Positions 9,451 through 18,629 of a DNA stretch of 64,000 nucleotides are shown here, one piece after another (the stretch's first letter is position 1; every line of letters begins with the position of its first letter). The notes under the pieces are model-generated. The model searched no databases, had not been told where the DNA came from, and saw only the letters and a program-made list of their open reading frames with translations. The stretch spans positions 113,824-177,823 of the forward strand of contig NZ_JAFEWE010000014.1 in the NCBI RefSeq assembly GCF_017355785.1, written 5' to 3'. This stretch comes from Desertivirga arenae (GTDB lineage Bacteria; Bacteroidota; Bacteroidia; Sphingobacteriales; Sphingobacteriaceae). Position numbers and translations under genes: made by a program.

Positions 9451-9840
9451 ATGAGTAAGAAAATCCTTGCGTTAGATGATGACCCGGATATTTTGGAGAT
9501 CTATTCTATAACATTAGGTGCAGAAGGGTATGAAGTAAAAACACTCCTATCACCCGATAACCTCGCTGGTGCTATCGTTAGTTTCTCACCAGATCTATTA
9601 TTACTTGATATCAAGATCGGTTCTTTTAACGGACTTGAAATGTGCAAAGTGCTTAAACAAAGTTCTATTACCGCAGATATTCCTATTGTTATTGTTTCAG
9701 GTTTAGACTGTATCCATAAAGCTATTGAGGAATACGCTGCTGATGCAGTAATATCCAAGCCTTTTGATCTGGTGACTTTAGTTAATACTGTAGATCGCTT
9801 TCTGCTTGCCAAAGTTATCCCTTTAGGAAGAGCTCTATAA
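9451..9840 (+). CDS. Single-domain response regulator (CheY-like)
   Basis: A 129-residue receiver domain with no output domain. The acidic pocket (Asp9-Asp11 in ALDDDPD), phospho-acceptor Asp53 (LLLLDIKIG), the Ser83 switch residue (VIVSG) and Lys103 (ISKPF) are all in place, so it should be phosphorylatable. The ATG at 9451 is preferred over upstream non-ATG codons because a -7 element lies at 9422-9429. The PAS histidine kinase at 12575 is the nearest kinase on the same strand, but an oppositely oriented operon separates them, so pairing is only a guess. Confidence 0.9.
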   Translation: MSKKILALDDDPDILEIYSITLGAEGYEVKTLLSPDNLAGAIVSFSPDLLLLDIKIGSFNGLEMCKVLKQSSITADIPIVIVSGLDCIHKAIEEYAADAVISKPFDLVTLVNTVDRFLLAKVIPLGRAL

Positions 9841-9895
9841 GGTTGTATTGGCTAGGCGCTTCGAAATTATAGTTCCAATAGAGCAGGTAATACAC

Positions 9896-11308
9896 CTATT
9901 TCAAAAAAGCATAATTCAGGAAGACTAAGCCGCCAGAACCTTCAACAGTAAAGGTTTTACTTTCTGCTAGCCCCTGAACGCCATTTAAGCTGATATCAAC
10001 TTTATTTTCCCCTTTCTTTAAAGGAATACGAACATAATAAATTTCAGAAGGAAGGGTTTGCCAGTTACGGGTGTCGGCCTTTTCAGAAGCTGCAGCATAA
10101 ATATCAATCAAAGAAGATAACCCTTCCCTAAGCTCCTTATTCTTTGCCCCTTCTTTACCTTTCACAAGATATTGGGCCGCTTTCTTAACAGCCAGACGAC
10201 TAAGCGTGGCCGACATTTCTTTCGCAAACCGTTGTTTCTGTATAGCTTGAGCTAGCCCTGTAATGTCTTCAACTTTCTCCGCATTCATGGTGTCCAAAAC
10301 ACCAGAAACCCTTACAGAATGACAAACCAGCGGACGGGCAACAAATTTAGGAAAAGCAACGTGCAAGGTATTCAAATTACCTACGTTACTATCGTCACTA
10401 AAAGACATCGACCCATCAAAAGGAATTTCATTCCCCCCGGCATCCACAAAATAAAATCCTGAGAGACCTTTGGTAAGCGAAAAGAAAAAGTCCTGCTGCT
10501 CTTTTACCGGAGCCATTCCATTTTCAAAAAACACCACCAACTCGCCTCCATCTGCAGGCTTTGCTGGCTGGTACTTCATCTTAAACAGACGCTCAAAACG
10601 CATCACTTCATCGGTAAAACCATTTTGGTAGGCTGTCCGCAATACATCCTTTTTCAGTTGAAGCGGTAGTTCGACGCCGTAATATTTCTGACTACTGGTA
10701 TCATTTAAATAAAGTTCCGCAGAATTGCGGTAGGCAATAAATGCATTATTTACATCCCCCGATCTCTCGTAAATCAGTCCCTGCAACATTAACGAGAAAG
10801 CGTCCTTTGAATAGCGCTTGTCCTTATTTCCAGCATTATCACCAATCTGCTGATTTTGCAAAGTAATCCTGCGTGCTTCAACTATGGCCTCATCAGGCTG
10901 GTTAAGGTATAAGTAATTCAGAGCTTTATAATAATGGATCATAATGCCCTCAAAAGCCTCGGCTTTGTATTGCTGCATCATCGGGTTCATCAGCAATCCA
11001 ACAACTACATCAGCAGGTTTTCGCCCCTGCTCTTCAATTAATCGGTCAGCCTCATTGAAAAAATAGTTGCTGGTATCGTAGGCACCTTGTAAATGTGCCA
11101 CACGCCCCTTCTCCAACAAATATAAAAGACTGTTCCTGCCGGCCTTTAATAACTTATTCGCCTCCAGTTCCTTATCTGCTTTCGAATAATTGCCTTGGGT
11201 TATGCTGGAATAATATGTTTGGATTCGACTATTATAGGTAGCACAGGAGCAAAGCAACAGCACCATCAGCGCTAAAATGGATAAACCTTTTCTTCTTCTA
11301 AAAAGCAT
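9896..11308 (-). CDS. COG3014-family TPR lipoprotein of the LpoB operon
   Basis: A 470-residue lipoprotein. The signal peptide ends in the lipobox LCSC with Cys22 as the lipidated residue. Residues 30-250 contain helical TPR-like repeats (for example AFEGIMIHYYKALNYLYL and SLMLQGLIYERSGDVNNAF), and the C-terminal half is beta-rich. This family is commonly found next to LpoB-type penicillin-binding-protein activators, as here, and probably acts in the periplasm in cell-envelope assembly. It is the last gene of a three-gene minus-strand unit, but a terminator-like hairpin lies directly before its start codon, so its expression may be lower than or decoupled from lpoB. Confidence 0.8.
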   Translation of the reverse strand: MLFRRRKGLSILALMVLLLCSCATYNSRIQTYYSSITQGNYSKADKELEANKLLKAGRNSLLYLLEKGRVAHLQGAYDTSNYFFNEADRLIEEQGRKPADVVVGLLMNPMMQQYKAEAFEGIMIHYYKALNYLYLNQPDEAIVEARRITLQNQQIGDNAGNKDKRYSKDAFSLMLQGLIYERSGDVNNAFIAYRNSAELYLNDTSSQKYYGVELPLQLKKDVLRTAYQNGFTDEVMRFERLFKMKYQPAKPADGGELVVFFENGMAPVKEQQDFFFSLTKGLSGFYFVDAGGNEIPFDGSMSFSDDSNVGNLNTLHVAFPKFVARPLVCHSVRVSGVLDTMNAEKVEDITGLAQAIQKQRFAKEMSATLSRLAVKKAAQYLVKGKEGAKNKELREGLSSLIDIYAAASEKADTRNWQTLPSEIYYVRIPLKKGENKVDISLNGVQGLAESKTFTVEGSGGLVFLNYAFLK

Positions 11309-11314
11309 GATAAA

Positions 11315-11336
11315 AAAAGGAGCGGGAAGCTCCTTA
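11315..11336 (-). terminator. Terminator-like hairpin between lpoB and the COG3014 gene
   Basis: Read on the minus strand, AAGGAGC (11335-11329), a 5-nt loop and GCTCCTT (11323-11317) form a 7-bp stem followed at once by a T-run. The next codon but one is the ATG of the COG3014 gene at 11308. It may be a partial terminator or attenuator within the operon. The left arm carries an AAGGAG, but it is about 21 nt from the ATG and unlikely to act as the ribosome site. Confidence 0.55.
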
Positions 11337-11348
11337 AGAATGTTGAAT

Positions 11349-11939
11349 TTAATTTTTTACGTATTTGGTGATCTTCTTATCTCCTATCCAAACTACCTCA
11401 TTGGTTTCAATATTAGTCAACTCCATATTCACCTGGTAAGCAACCACCTTTTGTTTTTTGTGAGCGTCAACGATCGAATTTATGGAACCCTGAAGGATAT
11501 AATCAGCACCTTTTTCCAAGCCGAATTTTTTCATGGTAGAGGCCGATGAATTTGTCTGCTGATCAGCCTTCTCGCCCCTTAGTTCCTCACGCTTTTTACC
11601 GCCCTGTACCAAGCCTACTTTTTGAGTAAAAATGAAGCTTCGTTCAACATCTTTGGTAAATGTTTCAGCATCAATATGTTCATGCGATTTGTTTTGAAAG
11701 AGCCCAACGATCACTACTGGTTTCTTTCCACTTTTCTCCTGCAAATGATTAGTTAGCCAGTCGGCAGTTAGAATACTGCCAGTCATTTCTTCAGCTACCA
11801 GCCGGGAATCGGTATTATTCCAGTTTCCACTGATGTCCACCGTAGTATTATTATCTATCCGGGTCACTTTACGTCCGCAGGAAACCATAAAGAAGAAAGC
11901 CATAGCGATGGCACAAAAGCTAAATTTATTGAGCTTCAT
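11349..11939 (-). CDS. lpoB: LpoB-like penicillin-binding protein activator
   Basis: An outer-membrane lipoprotein of about 196 residues. The signal peptide ends at MVSC, with Cys21 as the lipid anchor. The mature domain has the LpoB/CsgG-N layout: a conserved NWNNTDSRLVAEEM opening, a strand PVVIVGLFQNKSHEHID, a middle helix SFIFTQKVGLV and the closing block ADYILQGSI...NIETNEVVWIG. In enterobacteria LpoB stimulates PBP1b peptidoglycan synthesis; Bacteroidota homologues are less studied. ATG 11939 is preferred over the ATG at 11945 because it gives a standard lipoprotein signal. Its neighbours are a small secreted protein upstream and a COG3014 lipoprotein downstream. Confidence 0.85.
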   Translation of the reverse strand: MKLNKFSFCAIAMAFFFMVSCGRKVTRIDNNTTVDISGNWNNTDSRLVAEEMTGSILTADWLTNHLQEKSGKKPVVIVGLFQNKSHEHIDAETFTKDVERSFIFTQKVGLVQGGKKREELRGEKADQQTNSSASTMKKFGLEKGADYILQGSINSIVDAHKKQKVVAYQVNMELTNIETNEVVWIGDKKITKYVKN

Positions 11940-11981
11940 ATACATGTATAAATTGAATGTGTGTATAAACGGATGAAAGTA

Positions 11982-12362
11982 TTACCAGTTGTAATAACGG
12001 AAAGGCCGAGCGCGACCTGGGAAGTTACGGTAATAAGAACCTGAATTTCTCCAATAAGGCGAATAAAAAGAATCAGACCAGTAGTTATTGTACAATAAAG
12101 GCCGGTTCATATTCTCCTGATGCCTCCATTCACGACGCTGTGAACGACGAGCCAAACGAGCTTCATAAAAATCGTAAGCTTTGTAAGTCTGCTGAGTGGT
12201 TGTACCAAGGGTTTTGGTTAACGAATCAGCTATAGGAGTGTACTTTTGAAGACTTTCTTTATATCGTGGATTCTGGTCAGCAACTAAATTTGACGTAGTT
12301 TGTGCCCGGCTGTTCAGGGCCAGAGCAACGAATACTATTAAGGTATAAACTGCCGCTTTCAT
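11982..12362 (-). CDS. Small secreted Arg/Tyr/Asn-rich protein
   Basis: A 126-residue protein with a signal peptide cleaved near NSRAQ (residue 21). The C-terminal half is dense in Arg, Tyr, Asn and Trp (RRSQRREWRHQENMNRP, then short aromatic runs ending FRYYNW), which is unusual and points to a low-complexity periplasmic or surface protein. It is first in the lpoB operon, 42 bp before lpoB. No family was recognised. Confidence 0.65.
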   Translation of the reverse strand: MKAAVYTLIVFVALALNSRAQTTSNLVADQNPRYKESLQKYTPIADSLTKTLGTTTQQTYKAYDFYEARLARRSQRREWRHQENMNRPLLYNNYWSDSFYSPYWRNSGSYYRNFPGRARPFRYYNW

Positions 12363-12574
12363 TCTGATATGATTTATTAAGTAAATATAAGACGATTAGT
12401 TGAGTTAATTTGTTACAGCACTGTGTTATTTTATTTAAATCACTTTATTTCTCCCTATGCATCCTGCCAGAAATCTAAAAGAATGACCCATTTGCTTGTC
12501 CCCCATTCTCTCTCCTCAAAAAACCGAATAATCTCAAATCCTGTTTATGGTAGCATTATTGCTATTTACAATTC

Positions 12575-14458
12575 ATGATCTTTTCAAGTGAGACCTACCA
12601 GTTCTTAGAAGCAGCGCCGCCTTGTTTGATATTAGAAGCAAATTCTCCTGTGTATACTATTTTATTCGCAAACCAGGAATATTATAAGGCAACGGGCACT
12701 TCTGAATCAGATCTAATTGGGACACCATTATTTAAAGCATTCCCTAAAAACCCCAACGATACAGAAAACGATCCCGTTGAAGCCCTGAGAAAAAGTCTGG
12801 AGGAGTGCCTTTGCAGTAAAAGAAAAAGCCACCTGCCCACCCAGCGTTATGACATTCCTATCAGGGGTACAAACAACTTCGAGCTAAAATACTGGGAAGC
12901 GTCTAATACGCCGATCCTTGATAGTAAGGGAGAGGTAAAATATATTAATCATACTGTAGTAGATATAACAGGTGCCTTCGACCTTGCCAAAAAAGAACGG
13001 ATAAGCTTTGAGGTGGCAGAAATGAAGCGAATATCGCTATATCGACTACTAATGGAGGCACCCGCAATTATTTGTGTTTATCAGGGGCCTGACTTTATAT
13101 TCGACTTCGTTAATCCTGGCTTTCAACAGCTTTTTCCCGAAAGAGAACTGCTGGGAAAGACCTTCGCAGAAGCTTTGCCCGAATTAGTAGACCAGGGTTT
13201 TATGGAGGTGATGAGGGGTGTATATCAAACGGGCCAGAGCTTTGAAGGTAAGGAGCTACCCGTTTCGCTACCTGAGCCTGATACCATGAGCTTTACGCAG
13301 CATTACTTCGATCTTGTTATACAAGCCCGTTATGCCGATTCTGGAAAAATTGACGGCATTAGATTTTATGCTCACCATGTTACAGACCGGGTAAAGTCGC
13401 GGCGACTGGTGGAAAAAAGTGAAGAGCGATTAAAGAGCATGCTGAACAGTCTTGCACAGATCACCTGGACCACCAATCAGAAAGGTGAAATTCAGTTCTT
13501 AAATAAGAAATGGATGGATTATACCGGGTCCAATCATTCAGACAGTGAGGGATTAAGCTGGTCGGATATCATACATCCTGACGATTATAAGGATGCCTCT
13601 AAATCCTTAGGTAATCTCCTTTCCGAACATAAGGCAGGCGAGTTCAAATGTCGCTTGCGAAGGTACGATGGTGCCTACCGATGGCATCTGAATACACTAA
13701 AACCTCTTGACTTTGTAGAAGATGAGGAGGAAACCTGGATCGGGACCGCTACCGATATCGAGATGATCATGAAGATGCAGAAACAAAAAGATGAATTTGT
13801 AAGCACTGTCAGTCACGAATTAAAAACCCCCGTTACGTCCTTAAAGGCTTACACCCAACTCTTGCATCGCGAGATCCTTAAAAATGAAAACTGTGGCAAT
13901 AAGAGCTATGTGCAGCGCATGGAGGCTCAGATCAACCGCTTGGAAATCCTTATCCGCGATCTGCTTGACGTCTCCCGCATCGAGTCTGGAAAACTGGAAT
14001 TTAAGGAAGAAACTTTTGACATAAGTGAACTGATAACCACAATAGTACGCGATCTTCAATTAGTCTCTCCTTCACATCAGTTGATCGTTCAGGAAAATCC
14101 TCATCTCATGGTAAATGCAGATAAAAACAGGATAAGTCAGGTAATTATCAACCTTGTTACCAATGCGGTTCGGTATTCTCCCGGAGGTAAGAAGGTCAAT
14201 ATTTCCCTTAGCAGGGAAAACAATCAATTAGTTGTCAGCATTGAAGATTTTGGAATTGGGATTCCTAATGATCAGAAACCTTTTATCTTCAATAGGTTCC
14301 ATCAGGCCGAAAGAAGTAACGCAGGCGCAGGTTTGAATTTAGGACTAGGTCTCTACATCTGTAAAGAGATCATTGACAGGGCGGGAGGAAAAATATGGTT
14401 CCACTCAGTTCCTAATGAAGGCAGTATATTCTATTTCAGCTTGCCGCTGTCTTCTTAG
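12575..14458 (+). CDS. PAS-domain sensor histidine kinase
   Basis: A 627-residue cytoplasmic kinase with no membrane segments. Three PAS-type domains are visible: about residues 8-130 (with ILDSKGEVKYINHTVVDITG at its end), 150-275, and 285-405. The last is a PAS_3 fold with MLNSLAQITWTTNQKGEI and WSDIIHPDDY. The HisKA box has the phospho-acceptor His414 (STVSHELKTPVTSL). The HATPase_c domain follows, with N, G1 and G2 boxes (NLVTNAVRYSPGG, SIEDFGIGIP, GLNLGLGLYICKEI). It lacks a receiver or output domain, so it needs a separate response regulator; the lone CheY-like protein at 9451 is a possible partner. Confidence 0.92.
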   Translation: MIFSSETYQFLEAAPPCLILEANSPVYTILFANQEYYKATGTSESDLIGTPLFKAFPKNPNDTENDPVEALRKSLEECLCSKRKSHLPTQRYDIPIRGTNNFELKYWEASNTPILDSKGEVKYINHTVVDITGAFDLAKKERISFEVAEMKRISLYRLLMEAPAIICVYQGPDFIFDFVNPGFQQLFPERELLGKTFAEALPELVDQGFMEVMRGVYQTGQSFEGKELPVSLPEPDTMSFTQHYFDLVIQARYADSGKIDGIRFYAHHVTDRVKSRRLVEKSEERLKSMLNSLAQITWTTNQKGEIQFLNKKWMDYTGSNHSDSEGLSWSDIIHPDDYKDASKSLGNLLSEHKAGEFKCRLRRYDGAYRWHLNTLKPLDFVEDEEETWIGTATDIEMIMKMQKQKDEFVSTVSHELKTPVTSLKAYTQLLHREILKNENCGNKSYVQRMEAQINRLEILIRDLLDVSRIESGKLEFKEETFDISELITTIVRDLQLVSPSHQLIVQENPHLMVNADKNRISQVIINLVTNAVRYSPGGKKVNISLSRENNQLVVSIEDFGIGIPNDQKPFIFNRFHQAERSNAGAGLNLGLGLYICKEIIDRAGGKIWFHSVPNEGSIFYFSLPLSS

Positions 14459-14464
14459 AAAAAA

Positions 14465-14497
14465 TCCCTCCGTTAATTAAACGGAGGGATCTAACTT
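14465..14497. terminator. Bidirectional intrinsic terminator
   Basis: An 11-bp perfect stem, ATCCCTCCGTT (14465-14475) with AACGGAGGGAT (14481-14491), has a 5-nt loop. A T-run follows on the minus strand and the kinase stop codon is 7 bp upstream on the plus strand. It serves the convergent kinase and DUF6770 genes. Confidence 0.85.
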
Positions 14498-16066
14498 TTA
14501 CTGATTTATTTTTACCAGCTTCATACCGAGCTGCTTTTGTTTTTTCAGGTAATCCACCATCATAATGTATCCAGGTTTTGCAGGATACAAATAAGGCGAA
14601 TCCTTAAATGGAATGTTAAGCTCATCAACGGTCACCATTTGTTTATCGGTAAGGATAATATTCCCAACAACATTCTTAGCTTTTTCACCCCTGTCCTTAT
14701 CGTAGTCAACATAAACAGCGTTAAACGTTTTCTTATTCGCGCTGCTGGAGAAGAACTGATAGTCAAAGTCGCCATACATTTTCAAAAAGCGACCAATTAC
14801 ACCCACACCATAAAGGTCCGTACCATACGGTAGTGTTATATTGGATTTATTTTTATTGAACTGAAGTACCTCATGTAGTGATAGATCTGGGTTTACTACA
14901 AAAAGAAGCATATTACCCACTACTCCCTTCATTATGTTTGTTGAACTGCCACCTCCCAGCGCAATACTGGCAGCCATAGAGGCTACGCCAACAGCACTTA
15001 CATTTTTCTTAAACTGCTCTACCAGGATATAGGTTTTTCCATTATCCATTCGCGCTATCTTGTGTGTATAGTTATTGTAAGAGCCATCGATAACGGTCGC
15101 ACCGGCAGCTTTTCTGATATCAGTATCCCAGGAAAAGAATTTCTTGGCCTTCTCCTTACCATCCAGGCCAAAACGTTTAGTATAAAAGCCTAAGCTTTTG
15201 CCTGCACCTGCCCTACCCCCTTTTGCATAATAATCACCAACAGTTATAATCTCGTTATTCTGCTCGTCTATGCTCATTCCGGTAATAGACAATACTTCGT
15301 TATCCTGGCTCTCCACTGGTATTTCAAACAGCTTTTTCCCATTTTCAGTATCGATCAGCATCAGGAAAGACTCATACTTCGTAGAAAAAGCACCCGAACG
15401 TCTAAATAGTGAAACCAGTAAATATTTACTGCTAGCCTCCATTGGGATAATGGATTCATAGTCCTTAGAATCTCCACTCTCAATCTTCCATTTGCTTTGC
15501 GCCTTATTGTCAAACATTTCCAGTTGCCAGCCTTTTCCCATACCATTTGCGCCATTTTTCACAAAGCCTTTTCCAGGTATAGACATGATATTAATAGAGG
15601 TACTAAAGCCACCTGCTCCGTCCTGAACATATTTCAGACTCTCGCGCATGGTCGTGTTGTCTCTTTTACTAACATCCGTAATTACCTGACTGCCAAGCTT
15701 AGTCAAATCGCTCGCATACGTTTCAATTTCGAAGGTCTTCTCTTTAAAATTATAGAAAAGAAATCCAAGGGCGTTATCATTGAAAACGTTGTTCACCAAC
15801 ATATAATCGTCCTTTGGTTTTACCAGATTGATCTCTTTAACCATTTTCAGGTTTTCATCATAGATCTTCAATCCATAATTGGAGTTTTTCCGGTCGGCCT
15901 TATCTCCCTTGTAGAACAAAGAATAACCCTTCACTTCATTGTTATTGATGATAGGATTGATGCCATTTCTCGAAATTGATTCGAAACCTTCGAGGGTTTG
16001 AGTTTGTGAAAAAGCTGAGGTACCTGCCAGAAGCAAAGCCACCAGCAACGAGTTTTTGTTTAACAT
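14498..16066 (-). CDS. Secreted DUF6770-like protein
   Basis: A 522-residue exported protein with the signal peptide MLNKNSLLVALLLAGTSAFSQ. The mature chain is strand-rich with many short hairpin-like units. It opens with GFESISRNGINPIINNNEVKG, a pattern I associate with the DUF6770 family, and it has a Gly/Ala-rich inner segment around residue 360 (VASMAASIALGGG). The function is unknown. It lies 16 bp downstream of the M48 protease gene on the same strand and shares a terminator with the convergent kinase, so a protease-DUF6770 operon is likely. Confidence 0.7.
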   Translation of the reverse strand: MLNKNSLLVALLLAGTSAFSQTQTLEGFESISRNGINPIINNNEVKGYSLFYKGDKADRKNSNYGLKIYDENLKMVKEINLVKPKDDYMLVNNVFNDNALGFLFYNFKEKTFEIETYASDLTKLGSQVITDVSKRDNTTMRESLKYVQDGAGGFSTSINIMSIPGKGFVKNGANGMGKGWQLEMFDNKAQSKWKIESGDSKDYESIIPMEASSKYLLVSLFRRSGAFSTKYESFLMLIDTENGKKLFEIPVESQDNEVLSITGMSIDEQNNEIITVGDYYAKGGRAGAGKSLGFYTKRFGLDGKEKAKKFFSWDTDIRKAAGATVIDGSYNNYTHKIARMDNGKTYILVEQFKKNVSAVGVASMAASIALGGGSSTNIMKGVVGNMLLFVVNPDLSLHEVLQFNKNKSNITLPYGTDLYGVGVIGRFLKMYGDFDYQFFSSSANKKTFNAVYVDYDKDRGEKAKNVVGNIILTDKQMVTVDELNIPFKDSPYLYPAKPGYIMMVDYLKKQKQLGMKLVKINQ

Positions 16067-16082
16067 GATTATTAGGTTTTAT

Positions 16083-17567
16083 TTATTTTTTTGATTTGAT
16101 ATAATTAAAAGATTTCAGAAGGCCTATGAAACGACCTGAAGGATACAACTTCCTATATTCAGATGTCAGGATACCAGCCGCCTGACTATTATTATCGATA
16201 TGAGCACGGGAAAAGGATGCCATCAAGGAGAACTCATCTTTCGCCTTTGATTCCCCATAGCGTTTGTCAAAGCTCTCTTTTAGCTTTTTAAAATCTGATA
16301 GGCTCAGGGCATTCAGGAATTCAACAAAGTTATTTACATCTTTAGGGTTGTGATCACTGCTATTGGAAACTGCTTCCGAATACTTGTGACCCTGCATGTA
16401 CGACTTTAATTGCAGCAGACTAAGGATAGCTATTGATTTTAAATAAGGGCTTTCATTATCCGGATCTAAGCCGCATAGGGCAGTGTACAAGGACTTGTCA
16501 AAGTATTCATTGTCGAACATGGCTTGAGCAGCCTCATACTGAGCAAGAATTTTAACTTTCTTAAAACCGGGATCATTGCTGACCAGAAGCTCAGCAGTGG
16601 TATCCCGCCCCGTTTCAAGTAAGAGATTTCTTACGGCGGCCATCCTTACTTTACAATCCGGGTGCGTCTTCAAACTATCCGGAGTGTCAACAACCTCCGC
16701 TTTTACATTAAAAATTGATTTTGCTGAAGTATTTTCAGGAGTCCTCTTCCAATTTTCAATGCAGGAAAAAAACTCCGCTTGCTTTTCAAAAACACTACTT
16801 GAAGCAAGTGGGTCAAGGTCAAATATTTTCAAAGCATTGTAAGCCTCAGCAGGATCATAGCCAGCTCTTTTAAGGATATAGAAAGCCATGGAATCCGCAG
16901 CACTTTCGTCTTTTCTTCGATGGTAAAGGTTATTGCTGGAGACCTTCATCAGTAAAGCTTTCACCCGCTTATTCGTATTATAGCCGTTCTTAATGATCTT
17001 AGAATATTCCGCTTGCAGATCCTTATCGTACAGACTTCCCAGGTAATTGCTAATGTTCTTCTGCACATGGTTCATAATGCCGTGGGCCAGTTCGTGAGCA
17101 ATTACAAAAGCCAGTTGATCTTCATTTCTCAACGAAGCTATAAGTCCCGCATTAATAAATACAGTCCCATCTCCTGTTGCAAAGGCATTATCAATATAAC
17201 TTCGGGTAACAATCAGGCGGCTGTTTTTAGCCAAAGGTTCTGTTGCCTGTAAGCGACGAAAAGTCTTTTGCAGGAATGGATCCAGAACAGTATCAAGCAA
17301 AGCAGTATATTTAACTAGGTCAGCTACCTCCTCTACTGCATTTTCCTTTAAGGCATTAAAGTGCTTCCGGTAATCCCCTTTTATTTTTAATGGCATACTA
17401 TAAGAAGCATCCACCGAGCCAGACACCGTTTTTGCAAGCGCATTAACCTGAGTAGAGTCTTTTAAAAAGAAGGGGTAATAAGAACTAACCTGAGCATGAG
17501 AAGGAATGGAGTAAAAAACAGCAATAAGAAAACCACCTAAAGCGCGGCATAAAATTGAGAAAGACAT
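16083..17567 (-). CDS. Secreted M48-family zinc metalloprotease
   Basis: A 494-residue periplasmic protease. A signal peptide ends near SHAQ (residue 26). The HEXXH zinc motif is HELAH with His158, Glu159 and His162. The third ligand and its helix are in KDESAADSMAFYILKRAGYDP about 60 residues later, as in M48 Ste24/BepA-like enzymes. The C-terminal 200 residues are helical and TPR-like. BepA-type relatives maintain outer-membrane proteins. It is the first gene of a two-gene unit with the DUF6770 protein. Confidence 0.88.
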   Translation of the reverse strand: MSFSILCRALGGFLIAVFYSIPSHAQVSSYYPFFLKDSTQVNALAKTVSGSVDASYSMPLKIKGDYRKHFNALKENAVEEVADLVKYTALLDTVLDPFLQKTFRRLQATEPLAKNSRLIVTRSYIDNAFATGDGTVFINAGLIASLRNEDQLAFVIAHELAHGIMNHVQKNISNYLGSLYDKDLQAEYSKIIKNGYNTNKRVKALLMKVSSNNLYHRRKDESAADSMAFYILKRAGYDPAEAYNALKIFDLDPLASSSVFEKQAEFFSCIENWKRTPENTSAKSIFNVKAEVVDTPDSLKTHPDCKVRMAAVRNLLLETGRDTTAELLVSNDPGFKKVKILAQYEAAQAMFDNEYFDKSLYTALCGLDPDNESPYLKSIAILSLLQLKSYMQGHKYSEAVSNSSDHNPKDVNNFVEFLNALSLSDFKKLKESFDKRYGESKAKDEFSLMASFSRAHIDNNSQAAGILTSEYRKLYPSGRFIGLLKSFNYIKSKK

Positions 17568-17693
17568 CAGGTATTAAATGATAAAGCTACGTAATGGCAT
17601 CAAAGAACCTTTCAGCTCAGTTGATAGTCGCTTTTACGGATAATACCTTAACAGGTTACAAGTAAATTTGAATTAAGTTACCTTAATCAAGGA

Positions 17694-18116
17694 TCACCTA
17701 CCGATTAACTGTAAGGTCTGACGGTCTTTACGCCCAGCAAAAAACTTAGCAAGAACTTCCTCAAAAACCTCATCTGCGCCTGGTACAGAAGAAAATAAAG
17801 TCATTGAAGAATGAAGTTTCATATCATCTGGTGTACCCAGTATCTGTGTAGGGTTTTGTTCCTGAAGCTTCAGTAATTCCCGGCTGATCTCAATAAGCCT
17901 CACTCCTAACACAGGATGCTGAAGGTAAGCTTCCGCCTCTTTTAAGTCCTTTATGCCGTATCGTTTAGCCATTGACGAGTACCCTAGTCCGACCATTTGC
18001 GGGAATATATACCACATCCAGTGACTACGTTTACGACCTTCCTTAATCTCCCTCAAGGCTATGTCGTAATCTTCCTCTTGTGCTTCTAAAAACCGATTCA
18101 GATCATTTCTTTCCAT
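17694..18116 (-). CDS. DUF1810-family protein
   Basis: A 140-residue cytoplasmic protein that matches the DUF1810 layout: an opening LNRFLEAQEEDYDIALREI, the signature RSHWMWYIFPQM followed by GLGYSSMAKRYGI, and DDMKLHSSMTLF near the C-terminus. The family is about this length and has no established biochemical function. It stands alone, with 49 bp or more to its neighbours. Confidence 0.85.
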   Translation of the reverse strand: MERNDLNRFLEAQEEDYDIALREIKEGRKRSHWMWYIFPQMVGLGYSSMAKRYGIKDLKEAEAYLQHPVLGVRLIEISRELLKLQEQNPTQILGTPDDMKLHSSMTLFSSVPGADEVFEEVLAKFFAGRKDRQTLQLIGR

Positions 18117-18169
18117 GCTGCTTTAACTAGTGATGTCTAAAAGTTGTTTGCAATGGTAAGGGCGTCTTA

Positions 18170-18625
18170 TTACTGCCGCGTCCCTCTTTTTTTATTGATC
18201 TTTTTCCTTAAAAAGCATTCCACTTCTAATAATTCCAGGTCTGCGTATGCCAAATCTAACAAGGCAACAACCTGCTCACTTCTATCGAAGATTTCTATCT
18301 GAATATATTCGGCCCCCTTAAACTTTCTTTTAACTACCTTGAAGGCTGAAAGCTGATCCCAGAGAAGATTCTGATTATTCTTCCGAATAAATAGGCCTTT
18401 ATCATCAAGTATATACATCGGCCTGCGGTCTAGAAAGTTATAGGCAGTTGGAACTAGAAATACACAAAACAACGTTAAAATAAATTCTCTCTCTATCCAG
18501 GAATTTGGTACATCTGAAGGGGCTAGAAATACTATTCCTATAAGTATAAATAGGATAAGAAGCGTCAGGCCGTATTTCATCCTGCTTTTATATATGATAA
18601 GCTCTGCGCTCATATTGTCTTGCAT
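18170..18625 (-). CDS. Small two-helix membrane protein with PH-like domain
   Basis: About 151 residues. Two hydrophobic helices (residues ~10-55) precede a soluble beta-rich C-terminal domain with the pattern MYILDDKGLFIRKN..LLWDQLSAFKV, which resembles bacterial PH-like domains that follow a helix pair. The start is uncertain: GTG 18637 would overlap the araC-type gene by 8 bp, while ATGs at 18625 and 18613 would not. It sits directly behind the AraC regulator on the same strand and is probably co-transcribed with it. The function is unknown. Confidence 0.65.
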   Translation of the reverse strand: MQDNMSAELIIYKSRMKYGLTLLILFILIGIVFLAPSDVPNSWIEREFILTLFCVFLVPTAYNFLDRRPMYILDDKGLFIRKNNQNLLWDQLSAFKVVKRKFKGAEYIQIEIFDRSEQVVALLDLAYADLELLEVECFLRKKINKKRGTRQ

Positions 18626-18629
18626 GTTA

